The notes under the pieces are model-generated. The model was not told the DNA's origin, did no database searches, and saw only the letters and a program-made list of their open reading frames with translations. Positions 25,342 through 33,785 of a DNA stretch of 43,400 nt are shown here, piece after piece (the stretch's first letter is position 1; each line of letters begins with the position of its first letter). Origin of the DNA: an uncultured Ruminococcus sp. (GTDB lineage: Bacteria > Bacillota > Clostridia > Oscillospirales > Acutalibacteraceae); NCBI GenBank assembly GCA_902779615.1, contig CACZCM010000004.1, forward strand, positions 1 to 43,400, given 5' to 3'. A program made the position numbers and the translations under genes.

Positions 25342-25386
25342 ATAATACTGCTTCTCATTTACGAGAGGTGTTGATGCCTGAATATT

Positions 25387-26289
25387 TTATTCGCCGTCCG
25401 ACTTCTTCTCGATTTTTGAATAAAGCGGCAACCCTGCCTTCTCAATAGGACTTCTCTGACTGAATGTTGATGTTGTTATCATTTCGTCATCGACAGGCTT
25501 GTTGTAGCGGTTTTCGTATGGCTTTCTTTCAAAATTCTCTTTGTACGGGGTGCGCTTATATGAGCTGCTCTGCGAGCCTCTTCTGCCGCCCTTCTGGTAG
25601 CCGCCTCTTCCGCCCTGACGCCTTCCGTTATTCTGATAGCTTCTTCTCGGCTTAACAGGATTTTTCGGGTCGGGTGCAATAACAACATGACGCTCAAGGT
25701 CTTCGCCCTCCGAGAACGAAATTGCTCCGTTAACACTCTGAACGGCGGTATGGATTATCCTTCTCTCATAAGGATTCATAGGCTCAAGATTGACATTCTT
25801 GCCTGTTTTAACAGCCTTAACAGCAAGCTTTCTTCCGAGCTTAGTAAGGGTCTCTTCGCGCTTCTCTCTGTAGTTACCAGTATTGATAGTGATCCTATAA
25901 TACTGGTTGTCAACATGATTAGCAACAAGTCCGGCAAGATACTGCAGCGCATCAAGCGTTTCGCCTCTTCTGCCGATCACAAATCCAACATCATCGCCGC
26001 TTAAATATATTTCAGCCGTATCTTCTTCTTTCTTGACCTCGGTGGTGATACCTTCAAGCCCCATGCATTTCAAAATGCTGAGCACATATTCTTCGGCTGC
26101 CGCAGCAGGAGTAACAGTAATATATGCTCTGACCTCCGCCGGGCTTCCGCCGAAAATCCCCAAAGTCTTTCCTTTAGGCTCCTTTATCACCTCATACTCA
26201 GCCTTATCGGGCTCCACTCCAAGCTCCTTACAAGCAGACGCCAATGCTTCTTCTATAGTGTCTCCTTTGCTAAATGCTTCTTTTATCAC
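25387..26289 (-). CDS. jag: RNA-binding protein Jag (KhpB/EloR)
   Basis: About 300-residue RNA-binding regulator. An N-terminal Jag_N domain (IKEAFSKGDTIEEALASACKELG) is followed by a KH domain with GRRG in VIGRRGETLDALQYL, and an R3H domain with the RxxxH motif in YERRIIH. In pneumococci this protein, with KhpA, controls cell elongation. The GTG at 26289 is chosen because GAGGTG lies just upstream and the encoded N-terminus aligns with the family; a TTG 11 codons upstream is an alternative. Unusual: about 90 residues after the R3H domain form an Arg/Gly/Tyr/Ser-rich, RGG-like tail, likely disordered and RNA-binding. It lies 44 bp downstream of yidC. Confidence 0.92.
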   Translation of the reverse strand: MIKEAFSKGDTIEEALASACKELGVEPDKAEYEVIKEPKGKTLGIFGGSPAEVRAYITVTPAAAAEEYVLSILKCMGLEGITTEVKKEEDTAEIYLSGDDVGFVIGRRGETLDALQYLAGLVANHVDNQYYRITINTGNYREKREETLTKLGRKLAVKAVKTGKNVNLEPMNPYERRIIHTAVQSVNGAISFSEGEDLERHVVIAPDPKNPVKPRRSYQNNGRRQGGRGGYQKGGRRGSQSSSYKRTPYKENFERKPYENRYNKPVDDEMITTSTFSQRSPIEKAGLPLYSKIEKKSDGE

Positions 26290-26333
26290 ACTTGACACCT
26301 CTAATCTCAATTGCCGCCCCAAAAGTTCGGCAA

Positions 26334-27356
26334 TTATTTCTTCTTCTTCTTTTTTCCGCCCGAGCTGCTGCCCTGCGGCTTCTTTGTGAGGGCAGGCTTT
26401 GAAGCTGCCTTTCTCTCGACCTTCTGCACATTCAGCTCAGCCTCTTCAAGGTACGAGATCCTTGCTGCCTCTTCCTTTGCTGTGAGCGCCTGTGCATTAT
26501 AAAATTTATGAATGATAACAGTCGTAACAAATCCGATAATACTCGAATATATCCAATACAGACCGATAGCTGCGGGAACGGAATATGCGATCCACGCCGA
26601 CATCAGCGGCATAAGCAAAAACATCGAGTTCATGCAGCCCTGCTGTCCTTTCAGGCTAAGGCTCTGACCGTTCATTTTCATCGATATAAGGCTTGTTGCG
26701 AAGCTTGTCACAAAGCAAAGCACCGGAAACAAGATAAATACCGACCAAAAGCCGTGAGAGCTTGGCATATCCAGCAAATTAAGTCCAAAAAGTTTAAATC
26801 CGCTTGAAAACATATCAAGCTTATCGATATCTGCGCTCGAAAGTCCTGTATGAGCTAAAAAGTCCGCATTGTTTTTAATGTCGGAATATATGCTCATAAA
26901 GCTGATCTGACCGTAGTATCCCTCAATATTGGATCCAACCACGGGCAGTCCCTTTGCATAACTCAAAGCCGCCTCAACGCTGGTTTTTGCAATATGGAGC
27001 GTATTGGTTAGCGGATTTCTGATAGCATAATAAACACCAAACAGCAAAAGCATCGGCACAAGAGTCGTTGTGCACCCTGCGGTAGGACTGATGTTCTCCT
27101 TCTCGTAAAGCTTTGCCAACTCCTCGTTAAGCTTATCTCTGTCACGCCCGTATTTCTCCTGAAGCTCCTGCTGCTTTTTTTGAAGACGCATCGTCCCCGC
27201 CATCGACTTCTGAGATTTTATCTGCAAAGGAAACTGCAGCGCACGAAGCACAACGGTAAAAATAAGGATAGCGACTGCAAAATTACGCACAAGACCATAG
27301 GCAAACCAAAGCAAATAGCCGAACAAGTAGCCCAGGAATTCAAATATACCATACAT
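26334..27356 (-). CDS. yidC: Membrane protein insertase YidC/OxaA
   Basis: 340-residue insertase that places membrane proteins alone or with SecYEG. The core 60KD_IMP region begins at about residue 25 (RNFAVAILIFTVVLRALQFPLQ, with the conserved hydrophilic-groove Arg), followed by a cytoplasmic coiled hairpin (LQKKQQELQEKYGRDRDKLNEELAKLYEKE). Further TM helices occur near FILFPVLCFVTSFATSLI, LLMPLMSAWIAYSVPAAIGLYW and SSIIGFVTTVII. There is no lipobox, as in many clostridial forms. The C-terminus is Lys-rich. It lies in the rpmH-rnpA-yidD-yidC-jag block. Confidence 0.96.
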   Translation of the reverse strand: MYGIFEFLGYLFGYLLWFAYGLVRNFAVAILIFTVVLRALQFPLQIKSQKSMAGTMRLQKKQQELQEKYGRDRDKLNEELAKLYEKENISPTAGCTTTLVPMLLLFGVYYAIRNPLTNTLHIAKTSVEAALSYAKGLPVVGSNIEGYYGQISFMSIYSDIKNNADFLAHTGLSSADIDKLDMFSSGFKLFGLNLLDMPSSHGFWSVFILFPVLCFVTSFATSLISMKMNGQSLSLKGQQGCMNSMFLLMPLMSAWIAYSVPAAIGLYWIYSSIIGFVTTVIIHKFYNAQALTAKEEAARISYLEEAELNVQKVERKAASKPALTKKPQGSSSGGKKKKKK

Positions 27357-27440
27357 TTAATTACTACCTCGTCACCGAACCACTTAATACAAGGTAATTA
27401 TCATAATATGCAATATAAAACATTGTGGAACGGATCATAC

Positions 27441-27719
27441 TTATTTCTTTTCGTTATTCTTTATAGCTTTATAATCGATCAATTTGATTTTTCTTACTTT
27501 TGTATTAATTACCGGAACCGGGTCATAGCCGCCGGGATTCCACGGATTGCACCGCAAAACTCGCTTCAGCGTCATGAATGATCCTCTGACAGCGCCGTAC
27601 TTTTCTATCGCCTCTGCGCCATATGCAGAACACGTCGGTATGAACCGACAGCTTGGCGGCGTAAGCGGTGAGATGAATCTTTGATAATAATGAATAAGCA
27701 AAATTAATATGCGTTTCAT
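27441..27719 (-). CDS. yidD: Membrane protein insertion efficiency factor YidD
   Basis: 92-residue member of the YidD family, thought to assist YidC. The family pattern is intact: [25 protein letters not shown] followed by [33 protein letters not shown]. An N-terminal amphipathic or hydrophobic segment suits membrane association. It starts 9 bp after the rnpA stop, so it is cotranscribed. Confidence 0.95.
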   Translation of the reverse strand: MKRILILLIHYYQRFISPLTPPSCRFIPTCSAYGAEAIEKYGAVRGSFMTLKRVLRCNPWNPGGYDPVPVINTKVRKIKLIDYKAIKNNEKK

Positions 27720-27728
27720 AATATCGTA

Positions 27729-28073
27729 TTATTTTATCACTCCCGACCGTTTCAGCGCACTGCCGATCGGAGCGATCAGATCGTCGGATTTGATGAACGC
27801 TGTCTTCTTTCGAGCCACAAACACAACATCGAAGCCCCTTGACAAAGACCCCAAAGATTCGGAGTATGTAAAAAGCGCCGCACGGATAACACGCCGGCAG
27901 CGTGAACGTACAACTGCATTGCCGATCTTTTTTCCCGTTGTGATGCCGTATCGGAATCGCCCAAGGCGATTTCCCGAAATATATATCACGACCTCGGGAT
28001 AGACATAGCAGTTTTTGCTGCGGTAAAGTCGGCGAAATGTATTGTTTTCTTTTATGGTTTCAAGATCTGCCAT
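27729..28073 (-). CDS. rnpA: Ribonuclease P protein component
   Basis: 114-residue basic protein subunit of RNase P, which matures the 5' ends of tRNAs. Family features are NNTFRRLYRSKNC at the start and the Arg-rich RSRCRRVIRAAL motif (the RNxxRR-type signature, with Ser in place of Asn). It follows rpmH but is separated from it by an unusually long 376-bp gap containing repeat A. Confidence 0.95.
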   Translation of the reverse strand: MADLETIKENNTFRRLYRSKNCYVYPEVVIYISGNRLGRFRYGITTGKKIGNAVVRSRCRRVIRAALFTYSESLGSLSRGFDVVFVARKKTAFIKSDDLIAPIGSALKRSGVIK

Positions 28074-28097
28074 TTTACTTCACCAAACAACAATTAT

Positions 28098-28180
28098 TAA
28101 AATCTCTGCTTTCAACAAGCAGACACAAGCCGCATGCTTGTGCATTCATTATGGGATTAATCCCCCTAATGAACGTGATA
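28098..28180 (+). repeat. Repeat A, 3'-truncated copy (A3)
   Basis: AAATCTCTGCTTTCAACAAGCAGACACAAGC...GCTTGTGCATTCATTA and the TTCATTA/TAATGAA stem, then ends after GAACGTGATAA. The distal CCGCC and CTGTGGTTATA parts are missing. It lies in the rpmH-rnpA gap, antisense to those genes. Confidence 0.82.
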
Positions 28181-28199
28181 AATTTATGTGACCAATACA

Positions 28200-28449
28200 A
28201 TATTTCAGATCACACATAACCCCAAGCCGATAATGATCTCACCACAAAACAAAAGTCTCCGATAAAACGGAACTGATCATCCTGCGCCCCGCAGTAACTC
28301 GGGACGCAGCATAGAACGAAAGTACAGCGGCAGTATAAAGGCTCGTCAACAGAGTCCTCCGCCGTACAGGGGAATTACACACACCGCCCCTAATTAGGGC
28401 GATAAAAGCTCTGCTTTTATAAGGCGTATTTGCGCCCTTGGTGGTGCAA
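28200..28449 (-). other. Structured rpmH-rnpA spacer, no gene seen
   Basis: On the minus strand this spacer holds three hairpins in order: GGGCGCAAATACGCC...AAAAGCAGAGCTTTT...CGCCC (28437-28397), CTGCGTCCC.../GGGGCGCAG near 28310-28280, and TCCG/CGGA followed by a T-rich run (28264-28240). It may hold a terminator or processing sites, or a small RNA. I cannot assign it to a known RNA family. Confidence 0.35.
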
Positions 28450-28584
28450 TCAATAAGAGAGTCTTTTTCTGCCCTTTGCTCTTCTGCGAGCCAAAACCTT
28501 GCGACCGTTGCGGTCAGCCATTCTCTTTCTGAAACCATGCTCCTTTTTTCTGTGAAGCTTCTTAGGCTGATATGTTCTCAGCAT
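28450..28584 (-). CDS. rpmH: 50S ribosomal protein L34
   Basis: A 44-residue, very basic protein that reads [18 protein letters not shown] and continues with [20 protein letters not shown], a full match to L34. AAAGGAGG lies 7 bases upstream of the ATG and a consensus promoter about 40 bp upstream. The marker gene at the left edge of oriC, divergent from dnaA. Confidence 0.98.
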   Translation of the reverse strand: MLRTYQPKKLHRKKEHGFRKRMADRNGRKVLARRRAKGRKRLSY

Positions 28585-28624
28585 ACTAACCCCTCCTTTC
28601 GGGTATACAACCTTGCAATTTAAC

Positions 28625-28654
28625 ATTATACCTTAAATAGAGGCATTATGTCAA
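28625..28654 (-). promoter_or_regulatory. Sigma-A promoter of rpmH
   Basis: Minus strand TTGACA (28654-28649), 18-bp spacer, TATAAT (28630-28625), both perfect consensus hexamers. Confidence 0.88.
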
Positions 28655-28919
28655 CAAAAAAATGCGGACTGCTCGCAAGTTTTTTCTTCCGACCCCATCT
28701 GATGCCTCTGCAAGGCGCAGGGATCAAGGCACAGCCTGCCCCTGATGCGGATTATTCCTTCAGAATAAGTTTAACAAAAACAGGACAAATGTCAACCATA
28801 ATAAAGAAAAAAGAATAATTTCGTCAAATTGCACAACTAAATTTTCCACATATCAACGTTTTTTCTGCCTCAATTTGTCTTTTTTCTCGAGTTTTCCACA
28901 TTTTATGTTGATTTCCTTA
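28655..28919. other. oriC: oriC left part: DnaA boxes in rpmH-dnaA gap
   Basis: Two direct TTTTCCACA boxes (28842-28850 and 28892-28900), one change from the TTATCCACA consensus, lie in AT-rich DNA. A GC-rich, self-complementary segment (about 28690-28760, CATCTGATGCC...CCCCTGATGCGG) precedes them. With the dnaA-dnaN gap this forms a bipartite origin as in Bacillus. Confidence 0.7.
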
Positions 28920-28948
28920 TTGAAATAATCGCCTTTTTATGCTATAAT
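28920..28948 (+). promoter_or_regulatory. dnaA promoter
   Basis: TTGAAA, 17-bp spacer, TATAAT. The start point would give a leader of about 245 nt before dnaA. That leader contains a GGCAG.../CTGCC structure (28989-29009) and the perfect AATTTTGT/ACAAAATT palindrome (29012-29033). The DnaA box at 28892 is about 20 bp upstream of the -35, so autoregulation by DnaA is plausible. Confidence 0.75.
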
Positions 28949-29201
28949 TATCATGATTATTTGTATGGTGGGCAGTTGTGCTGTCCGTGCGGCGCTGCCT
29001 GCAAACACATAAATTTTGTAGCGGAACAAAATTACAGTCATATAGTTATCCTATTGTTTACGATGCAAAATATTTATTTTCAGTAAGTTTAGTGATGTAA
29101 GGCATTTTGTTTCACAAATAAATCCGACATCACGCTTCAAGAACATTAAATATGTATTTCACACGGGCGATCCGAGTGATATATTGGGGGTTATTTTTTA
29201 A

Positions 29202-30524
29202 ATGGATTCATTTAACGAAACGTGGCCGCTGGTCTGCGATTACTGTCAGCAGCGGATCACAAAGGTAGCGTTCCAGACATGGATCAGCAGGATAGAACCG
29301 AAGGAGATCGACTTCGATATCGGACAAATACAGCTTCTCGTGCCGAACGCTTTTCACAGAGAAACAGTAACTCGCTGCTACATGACGCTCATCAGAGATG
29401 CATTTGCGGAAATATTCGGTCAGCGTTTTGATATCAAGCTTGTTATTCCGGAGGAGATCGAGCTGCCCGAGGATGAAAACGAAGACGCGGGAAATTCCGA
29501 CGATGACGACGCTCCGCTCACATTTGACAACTACATAGTAGGCTCTTCCAACAAATTCGCTCACGCTGCGTCGCTTGCGGTAGCGCAGAATCCGGGCGGT
29601 TCCTACAACCCGCTGTTCATCTACGGAAATTCGGGTCTCGGAAAAACTCACCTTCTTCACGCAATACGCAACGAAGTCCTCAGCAACGACCCTAACATGA
29701 AGATAGCATACGTTAAGGGCGACGATTTCACAAACGAGATCGTCGAGTCGCTGCGCCGAGTAAACCAAGCCGAATTCCGTCAGAAATACCGAAATGCCGA
29801 TGTGCTGTTGGTGGACGACGTTCAGTTTATCGGCGGCAAAGAGTCTACTCAGGAGGAATTCTTCCACACATTCAATGCGCTGTACGAAGCAAAAAAACAA
29901 ATAGTTCTCACGTCCGATCGTCCGCCAAAAGAAATAAAAACTCTCGAAGACAGACTCAGGACCAGATTCGAGTGGGGACTTATCGCCGATATCCAGCCGC
30001 CCGACATTGAAACAAGGATCGCTATCCTAAAAAGCAAAGCGGATTCTCTCGATTTCGAGATCCCGGACGACATTTGCGAATATATCGCCAATAAGCTGAA
30101 AACCAATGTTCGTCAGCTTGAGGGCGTGGTAAAAAAGATAAAAGCAAAAAGCTATCTCAATGGAGAAAAGCCGTCGCTTATGATCGCCCAAGAGGTTATA
30201 TCCGACGTACAAACAAACGACGTTCCCGTTCCGGTTACGGTAGAAAAGATAATTGAAGAGGTTGCAAGAACATACGGAGTCAACCCCGAAGATATCCGTT
30301 CGGTCAAAAACAGGCGCGCTGCGCTCAGCAACGCTCGTCAAGTAGCTATATATATAGTAAGGCAGGTCACAGGGCTATCCATGGAGGCTATCGGAAACGA
30401 ATTCGGAGGAAGACATTATTCCACAATCGTTTATACGATGCAGGAAATGGAAAAGAAGCTCGAAAAAGATGTGCGTCTGAAAGAAACGGTAGAAGATATC
30501 ATAAAGAATATTCAGGATATGTAA
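29202..30524 (+). CDS. dnaA: Chromosomal replication initiator DnaA
   Basis: 440-residue AAA+ initiator that binds oriC DnaA boxes and opens the origin. Domain I is at residues about 1-75. Domain II is a short acidic linker (LPEDENEDAGNSDDDD). Domain III carries Walker A GNSGLGKT (residues 142-149) and Walker B VLLVDDVQFIGG. The domain IV DNA-binding helix-turn-helix has the DnaA signature GGRHYSTIVYTMQEME near the C-terminus. A GGGGG ribosome site precedes the ATG. Flanked by both oriC parts. A GTGATTAC/GTAATCAC hairpin just after the stop could be a weak terminator. Confidence 0.98.
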   Translation: MDSFNETWPLVCDYCQQRITKVAFQTWISRIEPKEIDFDIGQIQLLVPNAFHRETVTRCYMTLIRDAFAEIFGQRFDIKLVIPEEIELPEDENEDAGNSDDDDAPLTFDNYIVGSSNKFAHAASLAVAQNPGGSYNPLFIYGNSGLGKTHLLHAIRNEVLSNDPNMKIAYVKGDDFTNEIVESLRRVNQAEFRQKYRNADVLLVDDVQFIGGKESTQEEFFHTFNALYEAKKQIVLTSDRPPKEIKTLEDRLRTRFEWGLIADIQPPDIETRIAILKSKADSLDFEIPDDICEYIANKLKTNVRQLEGVVKKIKAKSYLNGEKPSLMIAQEVISDVQTNDVPVPVTVEKIIEEVARTYGVNPEDIRSVKNRRAALSNARQVAIYIVRQVTGLSMEAIGNEFGGRHYSTIVYTMQEMEKKLEKDVRLKETVEDIIKNIQDM

Positions 30525-30987
30525 AGAGGTGATTACAAATAGTAATCACTTTAACTTGGCAAGCTTGATCCGCAGTAAATATAGGTGTGATTTTGTTCAT
30601 ATTTTATTCATTTCTTGTTCGAATCTTCAGTCGATTTAAAGGTTATATTTTTCAACATTTCCTTAACATTCCACATCAACTTTTCAAAGTTTTCCACAAT
30701 ACCGATCTCAGCTGCGTTAACTATGTCAACTTCGGTGAAAACTCGTGACAAACTCAAAACGCTCATCCGGATTAAGTTTTAACTGCTTTTTAACTTTTCC
30801 TCACCCCCTACTACTACTACTATATATACTATATACTTAAATCTTTACTTTTTTATCGGCGGCAAAGATTTCTGCCGATCTCAGCCGCGGTTTTTGAAAA
30901 ACGAACACTGCATTATAATTATATCTGACAGCGCGGCTGCAATTTGATTATATTTACAAAATGTAATTCAGGAGGATACGTTCAGCT
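30525..30987 (+). other. oriC: oriC right part: DnaA boxes, C-run and DnaA-trios
   Basis: The dnaA-dnaN gap contains an exact TTTTCCACA box (30690-30698), a near match ATTCCACA (30668-30675), and TTTTCCTCA (30795-30803, one mismatch to the local box). The last is followed at once by a run of C (30804-30808) and then five CTA triplets (30808-30822), whose complement reads 3'-GAT-5' five times, running into TATATATACTATATA. This box / GC-rich / DnaA-trio order is the basal unwinding element known from Bacillus oriC. A dnaN -10 box (TATAAT) lies at 30914-30919 with a weak -35. Confidence 0.82.
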
Positions 30988-32082
30988 ATGAAGGTCGTTT
31001 TCAACAGAACAGAGCTTTCAAATGCGGTGACAACGGTGCAGAGAGCCGTATCATCAAAAAGCTCCACGCCTGCACTTGAGGGCATACTTATAAAAACCAA
31101 AAACAGCGCTGCCGAATTGTGCGGATATGATCTGGAAATAGGGATCACAACATCTATTCCGGCAACAGTCGTTGAACCGGGAGAAATTGTTTTGAGCGCT
31201 CGGCTTTTTGCGGAGATTGTCAAGAAAATGCCCGATGAGATAGTAACGATCGAAACAGATGACAAGCTTTTGGCTTATCTGCATTCGGGTCTGACCGATT
31301 ATCAGATCGTCGGGATCTCATCTTATGAATTTCCCGAGCTGCCGAGCTTCGAAGCCCTCGAAAGTTTCGAACTGGATTCGGGCACTTTGCGTTCAATGAT
31401 AAGAGATACATTTTATGCGATCAGCGATAATCCCTCAAAGCCGGCGCTGATGGGATCGCTGTTTGACGCAGCCGACGGATATTTGAATATTGTTTCGATC
31501 GACGGATTCAGAATGTCGGTAAGACGAGAAAAAATTGAAAGCACAAACAAATTCGAATTTGTGCTGCCGAAAAAAACACTCGGAGAGCTTCTTAAGATCA
31601 ACAGCGATGACGAAAGTCCCGTTAAGATCGTCCTTGGAAAGAAGCACGCAGCTTTCACGATCGACGGTTACTGCGTTGTATCAAGACTGATCGAGGGAAA
31701 ATACGTTCCTTACAAAGATACGATACCTAACGGATGCGACACTACGCTGACTATCGAAACAAAACAGATGATATCGTCTATGGAAAGAATGTCGCTGCTG
31801 ACAAGTGATAAAATGCAGCAGCCCGTACATTTCCTGATAGCTGACGAGGGAATAAAAATGTTCTGCACAACTGCGGTAGGCAAGGCTAACGATTTCATTG
31901 AAACGAGGTTTGAAGGCAGTGAACTCGAGATCGGTTTCAACAACAGATATATGCTTGACGCCGTAAAAAACGTTGACGCTGACGAGCTGCTTTTTGAATT
32001 CAACGGCCCGAACCGTCCGCTTAAGATACTCCCCGTCAAGGGCGACAGCTTTCTGATGCTGGTTGTACCGATGCGAATTTAA
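30988..32082 (+). CDS. dnaN: DNA polymerase III beta sliding clamp
   Basis: 364-residue clamp whose dimer encircles DNA and tethers the replicative polymerase and many repair proteins. The three DNA_pol3_beta domains are recognisable by length and by KVVFNRTELSNAVTTVQRAVSSK at the start, IDGFRMSVRRE in the second domain and PLKILPVKGDSFLMLVVPMRI at the end, which includes the C-terminal peptide-binding cleft. AGGAGG precedes the ATG. Confidence 0.97.
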   Translation: MKVVFNRTELSNAVTTVQRAVSSKSSTPALEGILIKTKNSAAELCGYDLEIGITTSIPATVVEPGEIVLSARLFAEIVKKMPDEIVTIETDDKLLAYLHSGLTDYQIVGISSYEFPELPSFEALESFELDSGTLRSMIRDTFYAISDNPSKPALMGSLFDAADGYLNIVSIDGFRMSVRREKIESTNKFEFVLPKKTLGELLKINSDDESPVKIVLGKKHAAFTIDGYCVVSRLIEGKYVPYKDTIPNGCDTTLTIETKQMISSMERMSLLTSDKMQQPVHFLIADEGIKMFCTTAVGKANDFIETRFEGSELEIGFNNRYMLDAVKNVDADELLFEFNGPNRPLKILPVKGDSFLMLVVPMRI

Positions 32083-32137
32083 TGCATAAAATAAATATCG
32101 GAGGTCAATGTCACGGTTTTGATGTGGCGGCATATTT

Positions 32138-32353
32138 ATGAGAACTGAAAAAATATATATAGATACCGAATATATAAAGCTTGACAGCCTGCTTAAGATC
32201 GGCGGTTTCGGAACCGGCGGACAGGCGAAGCTTCTTGTGCAGAACGGCGGCGTTCTTGTGAACGGCGAGGTCTGCACAATGAGAGGAAAGAAAATGCGTC
32301 CGGGCGATACCGCAGAATGCAACGGTATCGTTCTGGAGGTGTGCGCAAAATGA
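32138..32353 (+). CDS. yaaA: S4-domain RNA-binding protein (YaaA/RlbA type)
   Basis: 71-residue S4 fold ([32 protein letters not shown]) found between dnaN and recF across Firmicutes. It has been linked to ribosome assembly or recF-locus function, but no exact role is settled. Its TGA overlaps the recF ATG (ATGA). A better ribosome site (GGAGGTCA) lies farther upstream and serves only a 4-codon ORF (ATG at 32108), while the gene itself has GGCGG. Confidence 0.93.
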   Translation: MRTEKIYIDTEYIKLDSLLKIGGFGTGGQAKLLVQNGGVLVNGEVCTMRGKKMRPGDTAECNGIVLEVCAK

Positions 32354-33450
32354 ATATCACGTCGCTTGGATTTGAGGGCTTCCGAAATCTTTGTGACGGC
32401 GAGATCACTCCGTGCCGGGGAGTCAATGTGATCTACGGCAAAAACGCGCAGGGCAAAACGAACCTTGTCGAGTGTATATGGCTTTTGAGCGGCAACCGCA
32501 GCTTTCGTGGAGCGCGCGACAGTGAGCTTGTCGGTTTTGGGCGTGACGCTGCAAAAATAAAAGCGGAATTTTTTTCCGAGGGACGCATTCAGACTTCCGA
32601 GATCTCTTTGATCCGAGGTAAAAAGGGTGCTTTTCTGAACGGCGTTAAACAGAGAAGCAGCGCAGCGCTTTTGGGGCATTTGTGCGCAGTTGTGTTTTCA
32701 CCCGAGCATCTGACTCTTGTTAAGGGCGGACCTGACGGCAGACGCAGCTTTATAGATGGAGCTATATGTCAGATAAAGCCCGGCTTCAAAGACACGCTTT
32801 CTTCATATAAGCGCACATTGATCCAGCGAAATTCTTTGCTCAAGGATATCCCAAGGCACCCGGGACTTGAAGAAACACTGGACGCGTGGGATCAGCGGCT
32901 TGCGGTTTTGGGCGCAAACGTTATCAGAGTACGAATGAAATATACCGAAAGGCTTTGTGAATGCGCCTCGAGATACCATATGGGAATATCTCATAACAGC
33001 GAGAGGCTGAATATCGATTATGCCGGAACAGTGCCGAAAGAATACTGCGGCGATATTGGATCGGTAAGGGATCAGCTCCTAAAAATGCTTCTCGACAAGC
33101 GGAATGACGACATTGCCGCAGGTTCAACAAGCGCAGGCCCGCACAGAGATGATCTTGAAATAACGATCAACGGCGAAAGTGTCCGCAGATACGGCTCTCA
33201 GGGCCAGCAGCGAAGCTGCGTGCTGTCTATGAAGATCGCAGAAGAGGAGCTGATAAGGCTTTCCGTATCGGAAGAGCCGCTCGTGCTTTTGGACGATGTC
33301 CTGAGTGAACTTGACTCGAGACGTCAGGATTTTCTGCTTAATGAAATCGGCGACCGGCAGGTATTTATAACGTGCTGCGAGAGCGCATCGGTTGAACGTC
33401 TGAAGGGCGGCAAGCTTTTTGAGATAAACGGAGGCAAGGTCAATTTTTGA
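32350..33450 (+). CDS. recF: DNA replication and repair protein RecF
   Basis: 366-residue SMC-like ATPase of the RecFOR pathway that loads RecA at gapped DNA. Walker A GKNAQGKT lies at residues 30-37, the ABC signature-like [12 protein letters not shown] follows in the C-terminal third, and Walker B is [13 protein letters not shown]. The ATG at 32350, with GGAGGTG upstream and a 4-base overlap with yaaA, is preferred over an in-frame ATG 11 codons earlier that lies within yaaA. Confidence 0.97.
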   Translation: MNITSLGFEGFRNLCDGEITPCRGVNVIYGKNAQGKTNLVECIWLLSGNRSFRGARDSELVGFGRDAAKIKAEFFSEGRIQTSEISLIRGKKGAFLNGVKQRSSAALLGHLCAVVFSPEHLTLVKGGPDGRRSFIDGAICQIKPGFKDTLSSYKRTLIQRNSLLKDIPRHPGLEETLDAWDQRLAVLGANVIRVRMKYTERLCECASRYHMGISHNSERLNIDYAGTVPKEYCGDIGSVRDQLLKMLLDKRNDDIAAGSTSAGPHRDDLEITINGESVRRYGSQGQQRSCVLSMKIAEEELIRLSVSEEPLVLLDDVLSELDSRRQDFLLNEIGDRQVFITCCESASVERLKGGKLFEINGGKVNF

Positions 33451-33570
33451 TATTGTTTACGGACGCAAATATCTTATAAAAAGACGGCCTCGGTTTTTGT
33501 ATATTCAAAGGCTCACTTGATACATAATGTTACTTGTTAAACTTGCTATACTAAAATCAAAATTTCGCTG

Positions 33571-33606
33571 AAGCCTTTGAAAAGGCTTTGACGGTACGGC
33601 TTTTTT
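33571..33606 (+). terminator. Putative terminator after recF
   Basis: AAGCCTT TGAA AAGGCTT, a spacer, then TTTTTT (33601-33606). The stem resembles the module D hairpins elsewhere. About 120 bp beyond the recF stop. Confidence 0.45.
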
Positions 33607-33785
33607 ATCGTAAACGACATAAATCTTTACATAAACATTTTTTTAGTGTTGAAAGTGGAGTTTTGAATAATGCTTTTTACAGCTCGCAGTTCTAAGCAGA
33701 TTCACATTATATCAGATTTGGCGTCAATGATTTCCCTACCAAAACAAATTAACTATCAAATCTATTATTCAATGATGTTTACTAT
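33603..33785 (-). repeat. Repeat B copy 2
   Basis: Minus-strand counterpart of 11106-11290, with the shared blocks ATCATTGAATAATAG, TAATGTGAATCTGCTTAGA and TAAAGATTTATGTCGTTTACGA. On its minus-strand 5' side it is fused directly to the terminal CGGTTATA of repeat A copy A6. No ORF is supported. Confidence 0.8.

Noticed and set aside
28239-28538. 99-codon minus-strand frame overlapping rpmH
   Set aside because: It is the alternate frame of L34 followed by the structured spacer. The short L34 frame is unmistakable.
28685-28765. Small SRP RNA or another named RNA near oriC
   Set aside because: The conserved SRP tetraloop and asymmetric-loop sequences are not visible, so only an unnamed structure is claimed.
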